The notes: generated by a model not told the origin, from the letters alone. 64,000 nt of DNA from Paracidovorax konjaci (GCF_900112675.1 NZ_FOMQ01000006.1:305809-369808); one strand, 5' to 3'. Positions 26,286 to 35,720 are shown, counted from the first letter of the stretch. Made by a program: numbers and translations.

Positions 26286-28121
26286 GTGCCGCCGGTGTCT
26301 TCCGCCTTTTCTGCGCCATTTTCCGGGCCCGCCCGGGCCCTGCGCCTCGTGCTGCTGTGCGTCCTGTCGTGCCTGCTGTGGCCGACCCTGGCGCTGGCCA
26401 CCGCCGCTGCGGCTTCGGGCACCGTGCCGGCGGTGCTCGCCCTGCGGGATGGCGGGGTCGATCTTGTCCCGCACATGGAGGTGCTGGAGGATGCCGGCCG
26501 CCAGTGGGGGATCGACGATGTCCGCGCGCCAGGGCCGGCGGGCCGGTTCACACACCCCGAGAACCCGCTGCAGGGCGCCGAGGCCGACCGCGTGCTGTGG
26601 TTCCGCGTGCAGATGCGCCTGGCCGACCCGGCGGATGCCGCGCGCGAATGGCTGCTGGTCGTGCCCACTGTCTCCACGCATGAACTGCGCTTCTACGGAC
26701 CGTTCGGCGCCGACGGGCGCGCACTGGCGCCCCCCGTGGTCACGGGCATGCGCCACCCGTGGGCGACGCGGCCGGCGGGCTCCGAGCAGATGGCCTGGCG
26801 CTTCCGCCTGCCGGACGCGCAGACCTACACGGCGTATTTCCGGGTGGAATCCACCTTCGCCCGCTTCTACGCCGCGAGGGCCTGGGACCTCGCGGCCTAC
26901 CTGGAGGGCACGCAGGACAAGCGCATGTTCGACGGCGCCTGCTACGGCCTGCTGGCGGGGCTGCTGGTGTTCAGCCTCGCGATGCTGCTGGTGTTCCGCG
27001 AGGGGATCTATGCGTGGTATTCGCTCTCGTGCCTGTGCGCGCTGCTGGCCCTGGCCGGCTTCAACGGGCACACGCTGCGCTACCCGTTCGCGCACTGGCC
27101 GGCCGCGGCGGGGCTGACCTACGCGCTCGCGCCGCCCCTCTGGGCGATCTCCAAGCTGATGTTCGGGCGCCATTTGCTGCGCCTTGCGCACTATGCGCCG
27201 CGCCTGGACCGGCTGGTGCTGGCGCTGGTCGCCGCCCTGGCGGCGGCCACGGTGTACGGGTTCGCCGGCTCGCATCCGCTGTGGCTGTTCCGTGCGGTGC
27301 AGGCGTCGGTGATGGTCTCCACCGTGGTGCTGGCCGCAGGGGCGCTGATCGCGATGCGGCGGCGCTACTGGCCGGCCGTGTTCTATTGCATCGGCATCGT
27401 GGTGCTGCTGCTGGGGATCTGCGCCATCATCGTCGCAAGCTGGGGCTGGGTGGTGTGGACCCCCGGCCAGATGGACCTGACGCAGGCCGCGCTCGTGGCC
27501 GAATCGGTGGTGTTCGCGGCCGCGATGGCCTCGCGGGTGCGCATGCTGCGCGTGTCGGAGCAGGCCCTGGGCCAGCGCACGCGCGAGCTGGTCGAGGTGC
27601 TGGGCACCGATGCGCTCACCGGCGCCGCCAACCGCGCGGGCCTGGCGCGGCGTGCCGGCGCGGCGCTGGAGGCGGGCCAGCCGTTCGCGCTCATGCTGCT
27701 CGACCTCGACGGCTTCAAGGCCGTGAACGACACCCACGGCCACGCGGCCGGCGATGCGGTGCTGGTGGCCCTGGTGCAGCGCCTGCGTGCCACGCTGCGC
27801 GCCGATGACCTCGTGGCGCGCCTGGGCGGCGACGAGTTCGCCGTGCTGCTGGCCGGCGCTCCCCCGCGCGCGGCGCTCGCGGCCAAGGCCCGCGCCATGG
27901 CCCAGGCCGTGGCCGTGCCGCTCGACTTCGAAGGCCGCAGCCTGTCCGTGGGCCTCAGCGTGGGCATCGCCCGCACCCCGGACGACGGCCACACCCTGGA
28001 AGCGCTGCTGCGCGCCGCCGACACCGCCATGTACGCCAGCAAGCGCCGGGGCCCGGCCGACCGCGCCGAATCCTTCGCCTTCGCGAGCGACCTGGCGCCG
28101 CCGCATTGCCGGTGTCCTTGA
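26286..28121 (+). CDS. membrane diguanylate cyclase (7TMR-DISM sensor and GGDEF)
   Basis: About 611 residues. A signal peptide (LRLVLLCVLSCLLWPTLALA) is followed by a periplasmic beta-sandwich of DISMED2 type to about residue 200. Then come seven or eight membrane segments and a GGDEF domain with intact GGDEF (RLGGDEFAVLL) and LTGAANRAG. It should make cyclic di-GMP in response to an extracytoplasmic ligand. The start is uncertain: GTG 26286 gives a normal signal peptide; TTG 26259 and ATG 26154 or 26115 are in frame, but the upstream residues look non-coding. No inhibitory-site RxxD was confirmed. Confidence 0.88.
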   Translation: MPPVSSAFSAPFSGPARALRLVLLCVLSCLLWPTLALATAAAASGTVPAVLALRDGGVDLVPHMEVLEDAGRQWGIDDVRAPGPAGRFTHPENPLQGAEADRVLWFRVQMRLADPADAAREWLLVVPTVSTHELRFYGPFGADGRALAPPVVTGMRHPWATRPAGSEQMAWRFRLPDAQTYTAYFRVESTFARFYAARAWDLAAYLEGTQDKRMFDGACYGLLAGLLVFSLAMLLVFREGIYAWYSLSCLCALLALAGFNGHTLRYPFAHWPAAAGLTYALAPPLWAISKLMFGRHLLRLAHYAPRLDRLVLALVAALAAATVYGFAGSHPLWLFRAVQASVMVSTVVLAAGALIAMRRRYWPAVFYCIGIVVLLLGICAIIVASWGWVVWTPGQMDLTQAALVAESVVFAAAMASRVRMLRVSEQALGQRTRELVEVLGTDALTGAANRAGLARRAGAALEAGQPFALMLLDLDGFKAVNDTHGHAAGDAVLVALVQRLRATLRADDLVARLGGDEFAVLLAGAPPRAALAAKARAMAQAVAVPLDFEGRSLSVGLSVGIARTPDDGHTLEALLRAADTAMYASKRRGPADRAESFAFASDLAPPHCRCP

Positions 28122-28143
28122 AGTCTGAGGCGATTCGGGGTCA

Positions 28144-28455
28144 AGAGCGATGGCGGGGCGAGCGCTCCCGGGCCAGCGCAGGGCTTCACCCGTCAGAGGG
28201 CCGCGGAGCAGGCCACGCCAGCTGACGCCGCGGAACCGGCTCCGCCGGGCCGCTGGCGTCGTCCCCCTGGGGGGAAAACGCCGAAGCGGTCAAATTCCGA
28301 GAGCGATGGCGGGGCGAGCGCTTCCGGGCCAGCGCAGGGTTTCACCCGTCAGAGGGCCGCGGAGCAGGCCACGCCAGCAGACGCCGCGGAACCGGCTCCG
28401 CCGGGCCGCTGGCGTCGTCCCCCTGGGGGGAAGGCGCCGAAGGCGACTCAGGGGG
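28144..28455. repeat. two tandem 156-bp repeat units in 338-bp intergenic region
   Basis: Two head-to-tail copies, 28144-28299 and 28300-28455, period 156 bp, nearly identical. Each contains GAGCGATGGCGGGGCGAGCG, GGCCGCGGAGCAGGCC, GGAACCGGCTCCGCCGGGCC and a CCCCCTGGGGGG palindrome. The same core occurs once at 18998-19126. The repeats fill the space between the 3' ends of two convergent genes, where they could form strong RNA stem-loops that end transcription from both sides. The continuous reading frame through them is a by-product of the 156-bp period. Confidence 0.8.
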
Positions 28456-28459
28456 GATC

Positions 28460-29035
28460 TCACTTCACCGGCCAGACCACCCCGTTGTCGTTCAGGATCG
28501 CGTCCAGCGGCAGGTCGTGCGGCTCGGGGTCGAAATCCTCCAGGAAGCCGTGCGTGAAGCCCAGGCCCACGGTGGTGGGCTGCGGCTGCAGCGTGGCCAG
28601 CGTGCGGTCGTAGAAGCCGCCGCCATACCCTAGGCGGTAGCCGCCGGGACCGTAGCCCACGCAGGGCACGAAGAGCAGGGTGGGCACGATGACCTCGGTG
28701 TCCTTGGGCTTGGGGATGCCGTAGGCGTCTTCCTCCATGGGGCAGCCGGGGTACCAGACATGGAAGGTGAGGGTCTTGTGTTCCTTGTTGACCACGGGCA
28801 GGCCGATGCGGCGGCGCTGGGGTTCGTCCAGCAGTTCGCCATCTTCCTTCCAGCGGTGCAGGGCGGGCAGGGGATCGAACTCGCCCTTGATCGGCCAATA
28901 GGCGCCGATGGAGATGTCCGGCCGGTCCACCAGCCAAATGCGCATCACGCGCTGCAGCAGGTCGGCCCGCTGTAGGCGGTCCGGCAGGTTCAGGCGTTCC
29001 TCGATCAATGCGCGTCGCAGGGCTGCTTTGTCCAT
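28460..29035 (-). CDS. 5-formyltetrahydrofolate cyclo-ligase
   Basis: 191-residue enzyme converting 5-formyl-THF to 5,10-methenyl-THF with ATP. The N-terminal substrate region is MDKAALRRALIEERLNL. The signature GYGPGGYRLGYGGGFYDRTLA, with the ATP/Mg-binding glycines and the conserved YDR, is at about residues 132-152. I chose the start at 29035 (MDKAALRR) over the in-frame ATG five codons upstream. It is divergent from the transglycosylase gene with only 14 bp between starts. The 3' end abuts the 156-bp tandem repeats. Confidence 0.93.
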   Translation of the reverse strand: MDKAALRRALIEERLNLPDRLQRADLLQRVMRIWLVDRPDISIGAYWPIKGEFDPLPALHRWKEDGELLDEPQRRRIGLPVVNKEHKTLTFHVWYPGCPMEEDAYGIPKPKDTEVIVPTLLFVPCVGYGPGGYRLGYGGGFYDRTLATLQPQPTTVGLGFTHGFLEDFDPEPHDLPLDAILNDNGVVWPVK

Positions 29036-29049
29036 CACATAATTCCCCA

Positions 29050-31035
29050 ATGCAATTGCTCACGATTCTGACACCGCTGGTGGCCGCCGCCGTGTTCGCG
29101 GTCGCCACGCCGCCTGCCTTGGCGCAACAAAACCGGGGCGACGACGCCCTGCTGCAGATGCAGCAGGCCTACCGCAAGGGCGACCGCGCGCGGCTCGCCC
29201 AGCTGCTGCCCGACCTGCGCGGCCACGTGCTGGAGCCGTGGGGCGCCTACTGGGAACTGCGCGCGCGCCTCGACCAGGCCACCCCGCAGGAGGTGGCGGC
29301 CTTCCTGCAGCGCTTCGCGGGCACCTACCAGGAAGACCGGCTGCGCAACGACTGGCTGCTGCTGCTCGGCCAGCGGCGCGACTGGGCGCAGTTCAGCGAG
29401 CTGCACCCCCTCTACCGCATGAACGACGACCGCGAGGTGCGCTGCTACGCGCTGCTGGTGGACCAGATCAAGGGCAGCGCCCCGGCCGGCGCGGCCGACG
29501 AGGTGCTGCGCAACTGGTATGCGCTGCGCGAGGCCGACGACGGCTGCACGCATGCCGCGGCCGAATTCCTGGCCGACAAGCGCATCAACGCCATGGACGT
29601 GTGGCGCAAGGCGCGGCTGGCCGCCGAGGCCAACCGGGCGCGCGTGACCCGCAATGCGGTGGAGATCGTGGCGCCCGATGCGCTGCCGATGCTGCGCGAG
29701 GTGTTCGATGCGCCGGTCAAGTTCCTCGCCGGCCGTGCCACGGCGCCGGGCCGCGTGCGGCAGGAGCTGGTGGTGCTGGCCCTCATCAAGATGGCGATGG
29801 CCGACCATGCCGCCGCCGCGCGGCTGCTGGATGCCAAGTGGGGCGTGCAGCTCAGCCCCGAGGAGCGCAACTGGGTCTGGGGCGTGATCGGCAAGCAGGC
29901 GGCCATCGCGCTCTCGCCGGACGCCATGGGGTATTTCGGCAACGTCACCAAGGATGGCGACCTGAACGACGACATGCTGGGCTGGAAGGTGCGCGCCGCT
30001 CTGCGCGCCGGCCAGTGGAAGGTGGTGGCCCGCGCCATCGACGCCATGGGCCCGGCGGCCCGCCAGGACAGCACCTGGACCTACTGGCGCGCCCGGGTCC
30101 ACCTCTCCAACCGCCCGGGCGACGAAGACCGCGCCAAGGCACGCGAACTGCTCGAGCGCATCGCCGGCCCCGGCGGCTTCTACGAGCAGCTGGCGCTGGA
30201 GGAACTGGGCCAGCGTGTCACCGCTCCGCTCGCGCCCCTGCCGCCCACGGCGGAAGAGAAGGCGGCGGCGCGCGCCAACCCGGGCTTCGTGCGCAGCCTC
30301 TACGCCATCGGGCTGGGGCTGCGGCACGAGGGCGTGCGCGAGTGGAACTACACCGCCAACCTGCACACGCCGGGCGGCCTGGGCGACCGCGAGCTGCTGG
30401 CCGCCGCCGACCTCGCCTGCCAGCGCGAGATCTGGGACCGCTGCATCAACACCAGCGAGCGCACCAGGGCCGTTGCCGACATGTCGCAGCGCTTCCCGAT
30501 GCCGTTCCGCAGCGCCGTCGTGGCACGCGCGCAGTCCATCGGGCTGGACCCGGCCTACGTGTACGGCCTCATCCGGCAGGAGAGCCGCTTCATCATGGAC
30601 GCCCGCTCGGGCGTGGGGGCCTCGGGGCTGATGCAGGTCATGCCCGCCACGGCGCGCTGGACGGCGCGCAAGATCGGCATGACCGGCTTCACGCCCGAGC
30701 AGATCAACGACCGCGACACCAACATCGCCATCGGCACGGCCTACCTGAAGCTCGCGCTCGACGATTTCGACGGCTCCATGCCCATGGCCGCCGCGGCCTA
30801 CAACGCGGGGCCCGGCCGGCCGCGCAACTGGCGCAACGGGCCGGTGCTCGATGCCGCGATCTGGGCCGAGAACATCCCGTTCGCCGAAACGCGCGACTAC
30901 GTGAAGAAGGTGCTCTCCAACACCACGATGTACGCGGCCATCCTCACGGGCCAGCCCCAGTCGCTCAAATCGCGCCTGGGCACGGTGGGCCCGCGCGACG
31001 CCGCCACGCCGGACCCGAGCCGCGAGCTGCCGTGA
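29050..31035 (+). CDS. soluble lytic murein transglycosylase, Slt70-like
   Basis: 661-residue periplasmic enzyme that cleaves peptidoglycan between MurNAc and GlcNAc. A signal peptide ends near PPALAQQ. A long alpha-superhelical (U-shaped) region covers about residues 30-480. The C-terminal lysozyme-like domain has the catalytic Glu in LIRQESRF, then SGVGASGLMQVMPATA and AAAAYNAGPGRPRNW. Size and order match Slt70. ATG 29050 gives the signal peptide at the N terminus; the frame is open 14 codons upstream. Confidence 0.95.
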   Translation: MQLLTILTPLVAAAVFAVATPPALAQQNRGDDALLQMQQAYRKGDRARLAQLLPDLRGHVLEPWGAYWELRARLDQATPQEVAAFLQRFAGTYQEDRLRNDWLLLLGQRRDWAQFSELHPLYRMNDDREVRCYALLVDQIKGSAPAGAADEVLRNWYALREADDGCTHAAAEFLADKRINAMDVWRKARLAAEANRARVTRNAVEIVAPDALPMLREVFDAPVKFLAGRATAPGRVRQELVVLALIKMAMADHAAAARLLDAKWGVQLSPEERNWVWGVIGKQAAIALSPDAMGYFGNVTKDGDLNDDMLGWKVRAALRAGQWKVVARAIDAMGPAARQDSTWTYWRARVHLSNRPGDEDRAKARELLERIAGPGGFYEQLALEELGQRVTAPLAPLPPTAEEKAAARANPGFVRSLYAIGLGLRHEGVREWNYTANLHTPGGLGDRELLAAADLACQREIWDRCINTSERTRAVADMSQRFPMPFRSAVVARAQSIGLDPAYVYGLIRQESRFIMDARSGVGASGLMQVMPATARWTARKIGMTGFTPEQINDRDTNIAIGTAYLKLALDDFDGSMPMAAAAYNAGPGRPRNWRNGPVLDAAIWAENIPFAETRDYVKKVLSNTTMYAAILTGQPQSLKSRLGTVGPRDAATPDPSRELP

Positions 31036-31170
31036 AGTCCATGCCCCGGGGAGTGGGGCGCAGGGCGATCGCATCCGAATCCTCGGCCCGCAAGCAATGA
31101 GAGAAACTCCAGCAGCGCACCCGCCGCCACGAAGGGGTGGGATGCGATGGCCTGGACAGCCCAGTGATTC

Positions 31171-31215
31171 GCTATTTATTTGATAGCAAATAAACGAGGT
31201 TTTCCGCCGGCATGG
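31171..31215 (+). repeat. 45-bp dispersed element, copy C
   Basis: Copy of the 45-bp element in the 257-bp spacer between the transglycosylase and the DUF6402-associated genes. The hairpin arms GCTAT and ATAGC are perfect with a 7-base loop. The middle segment differs most from the consensus (AAATAAACGAGG instead of AACTATTGAATGG type), but the CGGCATGG end is kept. It reads AIYLIANKRGFPPAW in the element's usual frame, without a stop. Confidence 0.7.
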
Positions 31216-31292
31216 AGGCGAAACCACTGGATTGCCGATATCCAGCCCAATGCATGCCGGACTGGGGCACCGCCCTTTGCCGGGCGCGATCT

Positions 31293-31700
31293 TCAGGGCT
31301 TGGTGGTGGGGCAGCCCGGTATCTGCGCCGCTTCCGTGCATTCCGATGGGATGTTTTCAAAGACGATCCCCGGGCTGACATAGACCTTGTTGGCTTGCAC
31401 GGGCGGGTCGAGTTGCCAGTCGATTCCGCTGCCGCCCGAAAGATCGACCACCTTGCTTTCCCCAAGCAACTCTTTGGGGTCCACCCGGTACAGGCGGACG
31501 ATGGCTGGATCCCTCTGGTCGTAATGCACGATGCGCTGCCATAGCGATGCATCGTAGATCTCCAGCCGATAGACAGAGTGGGGGCTGTTGTAGGTCATGA
31601 AAAGCGTTGGCCTGGTCGCATGCCAGCCCAACACCACGCAGGCATTCAATGCCAGGCACCAGACGATGCAGGGCACGTTCTTGAGATCGGACAGTTTCAT
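31293..31700 (-). CDS. small exported or membrane-anchored protein paired with DUF6402-like gene
   Basis: 135-residue protein with one hydrophobic segment near the N terminus (VPCIVWCLALNACVVLGW), then a hydrophilic domain that should lie in the periplasm. I do not recognise a family. The start ATG at 31700 overlaps the stop of the upstream DUF6402-like gene (TGATG), so the two are translationally coupled. Small anchored proteins encoded directly after a larger one are often cognate partners such as immunity proteins. That role is inference. Confidence 0.7.
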   Translation of the reverse strand: MKLSDLKNVPCIVWCLALNACVVLGWHATRPTLFMTYNSPHSVYRLEIYDASLWQRIVHYDQRDPAIVRLYRVDPKELLGESKVVDLSGGSGIDWQLDPPVQANKVYVSPGIVFENIPSECTEAAQIPGCPTTKP

Positions 31701-32581
31701 CACCACTCCAACTTGATCGGAAAAGGAAGGCGCAGGCGGTGTACGTCGGAGACGACCATGAAATCCCCGCCTCGGCCATGCAGCGCACGCCATTGCCTGA
31801 AATGCTGGTTCTGCACCAAATAACTCTGGCGGCTTGCCTCGTCGGCGTCGGCGTACATCCATTGCGCATCGATGGGGATGTCCAGGGCGGACCGAGGGCT
31901 GCGCTTCACACCACGCGGTCCCCAGAAGCCCAGCGGCTGCGACAGGAAGGAATCGTCGTTGAAGTCATAGGAGTCGCGCAGGTAGAAGCCCAACTCGTCG
32001 ATTGCGATGGCGGCCCTGTATGGCCCCTTGGGCGTCACCAGGCCCGACACCGCGATCTTGAGCGTCGCCTCGCCCATGGCGCCATAGAAGTCGTCCATGG
32101 GGTCGGTGAAGCGGCCTACGTTCAGAAAATTCACTTGGCAGGTGTCGTCCAAGACCTTGGCCGGCTGGTCCAGGTTGCCGAAACGCCAGGGCCGGGCACG
32201 TCCCCCTGTTTGTCGTGTGACCTTACTCTGCAGCTCCACCATTGCGGCAGGACTGTGCCATTGCGCCTGCAATCTCGACACCGCGGCCTGCACACGGGCA
32301 AAGCCCAATGCCCATCCCATGGTGACCGTGTTTTCTTCCAGTTGCCACGCAGGCAGTTGGTGTAGCTCGTTTGGCGACTGGCTGCGCTTTATCGGCCGAC
32401 TGATCGCGAACCCCGCCCCTCTGAACCACCGGTCCATCAACGCTGCCGCCACCGGCCACCCCAGGCGCGAGCGCATCACGCCCGGAATGTCATCGAGCTG
32501 GAAGCGCCGGGTCTTGGGCGGCAATTTCTTTTCGAGTTCCGCGCGCGTGCGCTCCCTGTCCACATGGACGATATCGTTCAC
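31700..32581 (-). CDS. DUF6402-like protein
   Basis: 293-residue protein. The C-terminal two thirds, including VNFLNVGRFTDPMDDFYGAMG, ELGFYLRDSYDFNDD and HGRGGDFMVVSDVHRLRL, resemble the DUF6402 family of Burkholderiales from memory. I know no function for it; members often lie in variable regions with small partner genes. It has no signal peptide or membrane segment. The start at 32581 is the first ATG. Codon use is slightly more A/T-rich than that of adjacent housekeeping genes. Confidence 0.65.
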   Translation of the reverse strand: MNDIVHVDRERTRAELEKKLPPKTRRFQLDDIPGVMRSRLGWPVAAALMDRWFRGAGFAISRPIKRSQSPNELHQLPAWQLEENTVTMGWALGFARVQAAVSRLQAQWHSPAAMVELQSKVTRQTGGRARPWRFGNLDQPAKVLDDTCQVNFLNVGRFTDPMDDFYGAMGEATLKIAVSGLVTPKGPYRAAIAIDELGFYLRDSYDFNDDSFLSQPLGFWGPRGVKRSPRSALDIPIDAQWMYADADEASRQSYLVQNQHFRQWRALHGRGGDFMVVSDVHRLRLPFPIKLEW

Positions 32582-32896
32582 TGGCCTCTCCCCCCGCTTG
32601 GGTTTCCTCGTTTTTACGGGACCGGATTCTCAAGGGAAAAGCGGCCGGGCACGGAGAGAAGTCACGGTTTTTTGGTGACTACGGGTAACGTTTGAGCCGA
32701 TGAGGCGGGCGCCGGCGGGGAGCCCTGCGCGGCGCCGTGCCCGAGCCTGTCTGGCTGCTCTAGGGGGCCATCGGGTTGGATGTGGATGCGATTGCCCTGT
32801 GGCGGGGTATAGATTGCTATGAAAATAATAGCGAACTATTCAATGGATCCGGCGGCATGGAGCCGATATGGCTCCAAGCCAGGATCCGATGCCCCG
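32582..32896. other. 315-bp intergenic region holding 45-bp element D
   Basis: No gene with coding character. The region contains element D (32816-32860) and, directly after it, a GGAGCC-N5-GGCTCC hairpin at 32859-32875. The remainder includes the likely promoter for the leftward DUF6402 pair near 32600-32700. Confidence 0.5.
32816..32860 (+). repeat. 45-bp dispersed element, copy D
   Basis: The closest copy to the apparent consensus: perfect arms GCTAT and ATAGC, then GAACTATTCAATGGATCC and GGCGGCATGG. It reads AMKIIANYSMDPAAW in the element's usual frame. It lies just past the end of the cytochrome b561 gene and is followed by a short second hairpin (GGAGCC/GGCTCC), as in copy E. Confidence 0.8.
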
Positions 32897-33469
32897 TCAG
32901 GCGACGTCATCGCCCCGCGGCGGCGCCTTGCGCCCGGTGAGCATGGCCCGCACGAGGTTCTCGCGCTGTTCCAGGCTGGTCCAGGCCACACCGGCCACGT
33001 GCAGGGCGGCCAGGCCCAGCAGCGTCCAGCCCAGGCCTTCGTGCAGCAGCGCGAGCCAGCCGTAGCCCCAGAACATGTCGGTGGTGTAGAGCCAGCCCGT
33101 GAAGCCCAGTAGGGCGATGCAGGCCAGCAGCGCCACCACCATCCAGCCGCCCAGGGGGTTGTGGCCCAGGTGGCGCGGCGCCCGGCCCTGGCCCACGGCG
33201 CGCGCATAGGCCCAGGTGGCGCGCGGGCCCCGCACGAACTGCGCGAAGCGCGCGTACCGCCCGCCCGCGAAGCCCCAGGCCGTGCGCGCCACGGCGATGG
33301 CCAGCGCCGCATAGCCGAGGTTCTCGTGCAGCGGGCCCAGCCGGCTGCGCGTGATCCAGGCCGCGGCCACGGCGGCCACCAGCGACCAATGCAGCAGCCG
33401 CACGGCCGCATCCCAGATGCGCAGCCCCGGGGCCGGCGGCGGCGCCTCGGGGGGCTTATTTTTCTTCAA
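32897..33469 (-). CDS. cytochrome b561-type membrane protein
   Basis: 190-residue integral membrane protein with four hydrophobic helices. Histidines positioned as haem ligands are seen in LLHWSLV, GPLHENLGY, LLHEGLGW and LAALHVAG, as in bacterial cytochrome b561/b6-domain proteins. It overlaps the upstream PepSY gene by 14 bp, so the two should work together, perhaps in electron transfer to a periplasmic iron substrate. It ends the iron-acquisition cluster running from 38048. The substrate of electron transfer is not known. Confidence 0.88.
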   Translation of the reverse strand: MKKNKPPEAPPPAPGLRIWDAAVRLLHWSLVAAVAAAWITRSRLGPLHENLGYAALAIAVARTAWGFAGGRYARFAQFVRGPRATWAYARAVGQGRAPRHLGHNPLGGWMVVALLACIALLGFTGWLYTTDMFWGYGWLALLHEGLGWTLLGLAALHVAGVAWTSLEQRENLVRAMLTGRKAPPRGDDVA

Positions 33470-33734
33470 CGCGTTCCAGCGTCTTGGGATCGAAGAAGGC
33501 TTCCACGCGCTTGCCCTGCGGGTCCTTGCCGTAGACCTCGTAGCAGGTGGTGGTCTTTTCCATGCGGCGCACGGTCCAGCCTTCCTTGGTGAGCTTCTCG
33601 TGCAGCTCGGTGTGCGGGCGCCATTCGGCCTTCTCGCGCGCGGGGCACTGCACGTCGCCGTGGGCCCAGGCGCCGGAGGCGGCCAGGGCGAGGATCGCGG
33701 CCGTGGCCGCGCGCAGCAGGGGGAGTGGTCTCAT
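33456..33734 (-). CDS. PepSY-domain periplasmic protein
   Basis: 92-residue secreted protein. A signal peptide ends at GAWAHG. The remaining ~65 residues form a single PepSY-like domain (LTKEGWTVRRMEKTTTCYEVYGKDPQGKRVEAFFDPKTLERV). Two cysteines, in VQCPA and TTCYE, may form a disulfide. It is coupled by overlap to the cytochrome b561 gene. Such pairs occur near siderophore receptors in related bacteria (recalled, not checked). Confidence 0.85.
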   Translation of the reverse strand: MRPLPLLRAATAAILALAASGAWAHGDVQCPAREKAEWRPHTELHEKLTKEGWTVRRMEKTTTCYEVYGKDPQGKRVEAFFDPKTLERVEEK

Positions 33735-33788
33735 GGGGGCTCCTTGGAAGGGTTGGGAAGAAAAGGAAAAGAAGGACGGCGCGGCGGC

Positions 33789-34472
33789 TCAGGTGCGCGC
33801 CCAGCGGCGCAGCAGGTTGTGGTACACGCCCGTGAGCTGCAGCAGGCGTGGGTCGGAAGCCTCCACCAGGGGGGTGAGGCGCTGGATGGACTGGTCCAGG
33901 TCGAACAGCAGGGTGCGCTCGCCTTCGTCCGCCACGAGGCTTTCGATCCAGAGGAAGGAGGCGATGCGCGCGCCGCGCGTGACGGGCGTCACGCGGTGCA
34001 GGCTGGTGGAGGGGTAGAGCACCAGGTCGCCGGCTTCGAGCTTCACGCTCTGTACGCCGAAGGGGCCTTCGATCTCCAGCTCGCCGCCGTCGTATTCGCC
34101 GGGCTCGGCCAGGAAGAGCGTGGCCGAGACGTCGGTGCGCATGGGCTGCAGCGTGCCGGGCAGGTGCATGACGGCGCTGTCCACATGGGCGCCGTAGGTG
34201 CCGCCGTCGGCATAGCGGTTGAACTTCGGGGGGTAGATCGTGCGCGGCAGCGCGGCGGAGACGAAGGTCGGGTGCTGCCCCAGCGCGCGCAGGATGCGGT
34301 GGCCCAGCTCCACGGCGAGGGGGCTGCCGTCCTCCAACTGCTGGTTCTGCTTCACGGCCCGTGCCAGCGTGCCGGCCGTGGCGGCGCCGCCCTGCCAGGC
34401 CGCGGCGTCGAGCCGCTCGCGGAAATGGCGCACTTCGTCCTTGTCCAGGAGGCGGTCGATGGTGATCAGCAT
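33789..34472 (-). CDS. piuC: Fe(II)/2-oxoglutarate hydroxylase, PiuC/YbiX type (PKHD)
   Basis: 227-residue dioxygenase. Iron ligands are in [10 protein letters not shown] (His-x-Asp) and SLHRVTPV, with the 2-oxoglutarate Arg in TRGARIASF. PiuC/YbiX proteins are encoded beside Fiu/PiuA catecholate receptors and are iron-repressed; their substrate is not firmly established. The receptor gene lies two genes upstream here. The start overlaps the end of the FMN oxidase gene by 7 bp, so they are in one transcript. Confidence 0.93.
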   Translation of the reverse strand: MLITIDRLLDKDEVRHFRERLDAAAWQGGAATAGTLARAVKQNQQLEDGSPLAVELGHRILRALGQHPTFVSAALPRTIYPPKFNRYADGGTYGAHVDSAVMHLPGTLQPMRTDVSATLFLAEPGEYDGGELEIEGPFGVQSVKLEAGDLVLYPSTSLHRVTPVTRGARIASFLWIESLVADEGERTLLFDLDQSIQRLTPLVEASDPRLLQLTGVYHNLLRRWART

Positions 34473-35620
34473 GGCGTGTCGTCGGAAGGGAAAAGGAAGA
34501 AAGGCGGCGGCTGGGCCACCAGCGCGCCGGGCCCGATGTCGGCCACCGTGGCGCAACCGGCCAGGGCCATGCAGGCCTGCAGTTCCTCGGCCAGCAGTTG
34601 CAGCATGTGGGCCACGCCGAGCGCGCCGGCCACCGCCAGCGCATAGACCTGCAGCCGGCCCACGAGCACGGCATCGGCGCCCAGCGCCAGCGCCTTGAAA
34701 ACGTCGGTGCCGCTGCGGATGCCGCCATCGAACAGCACGGGGAACGCGGCGCCCACGGCTGCGCGCACGGCCGGCAGCATCTGCAGCGTGGCGGGCGCGC
34801 CGTCGAGCCCGCGGCCGCCGTGGTTGGAGACGACGATGCCGGCCGCGCCGCGTGCCTGCAGCGCGCGGGCGTCGTCCGGGTGCTGCACGCCCTTGACCCA
34901 CACGGGCAGGCGCGACTGCGCGAGCAGCCAGTCCAGGTCGTCCCAGGTGGGGGCGGCGTGCATGGCGTGGAAAACGCGGCCCTGGCCCGGCGCAGGCGGC
35001 GGCAGCTCGGTGGGCGCGCAGCCGGCGAGGTTCGCGGCGGTGCAGTCGGCCGGCATGCAGAAGCCCGCCTCCAGCGCGCGGCGGCTCGCGGTCTGGATGG
35101 CGGCGTCCAGCGTGACGACGATGGCGCGGTAGCCCGCGGCCTCGGCACGCCTCAGCAGGCCGAGCGTGTCGTCCCGCCGGGGCTGGAAGTAGAGCTGGAA
35201 CCAGCGCGGCGCGGGCCCGCAGGACTGCGCGATGGCCTCCAGCGGCTGCGACGAGAGCGTGCTCGCGATGAGGCAGGTGCCCGTGGCGCCGGCCGCGCGC
35301 GCGGTGCCCAGCTCGCCCAGCGGATGGGCGAGCCGCTGGAAGGCCACGGGCGCGAGCGCGATCGGGTGCTCCCAGGCCTCGCCGCCCACGGTGGCGCGCA
35401 GGTGCCCGTGGCGCACGTCGCGCAGCAGCCGCTGCGGCACGGCCCAGGCCGCGAAGGCGCGGGCATTGGCGGCCACGGTCAGGTCGTGCCCGCTGCCGCC
35501 CGCCACGTAGGCGAGCCGGGCCGCGTCCAGGTGGCGCGGCGCGAGCAGCGCATAGTCGATCGCGTTGTGCACGCCGGGCGGGATGCGCTCCGGTGCGGAG
35601 GGGGAAGGGGCGGGGCTCAT
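34466..35620 (-). CDS. FMN-dependent alpha-hydroxy-acid oxidase/dehydrogenase
   Basis: 384-residue (beta/alpha)8-barrel flavoprotein of the lactate/glycolate oxidase family. Visible features: [16 protein letters not shown] for flavin binding, [11 protein letters not shown], the catalytic His in [13 protein letters not shown], and the phosphate-binding [25 protein letters not shown]. Typical products are 2-keto acids from L-2-hydroxy acids. Its presence between a siderophore receptor and piuC is unusual. It may oxidise hydroxycarboxylates released from siderophores or reduce iron indirectly, but that is speculation. Confidence 0.92.
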   Translation of the reverse strand: MSPAPSPSAPERIPPGVHNAIDYALLAPRHLDAARLAYVAGGSGHDLTVAANARAFAAWAVPQRLLRDVRHGHLRATVGGEAWEHPIALAPVAFQRLAHPLGELGTARAAGATGTCLIASTLSSQPLEAIAQSCGPAPRWFQLYFQPRRDDTLGLLRRAEAAGYRAIVVTLDAAIQTASRRALEAGFCMPADCTAANLAGCAPTELPPPAPGQGRVFHAMHAAPTWDDLDWLLAQSRLPVWVKGVQHPDDARALQARGAAGIVVSNHGGRGLDGAPATLQMLPAVRAAVGAAFPVLFDGGIRSGTDVFKALALGADAVLVGRLQVYALAVAGALGVAHMLQLLAEELQACMALAGCATVADIGPGALVAQPPPFFLFPSDDTPC

Positions 35621-35720
35621 CGATGGATGTCTGGGGGGCGTGGGCGCGCCGCGGAAAAAGCGAATGCCGGGCAGAGCCCGGCATTGGATCAGACCGCGGT
35701 CGCCGTTGCCAGCGCCGGCA

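Noticed and set aside
28150..28557. An open frame encoding a repeated MAGRALPGQRR...SRPRQ sequence
   Set aside because: The repetition follows from the 156-bp DNA period (a multiple of three); composition is not protein-like and it overlaps the cyclo-ligase gene end.
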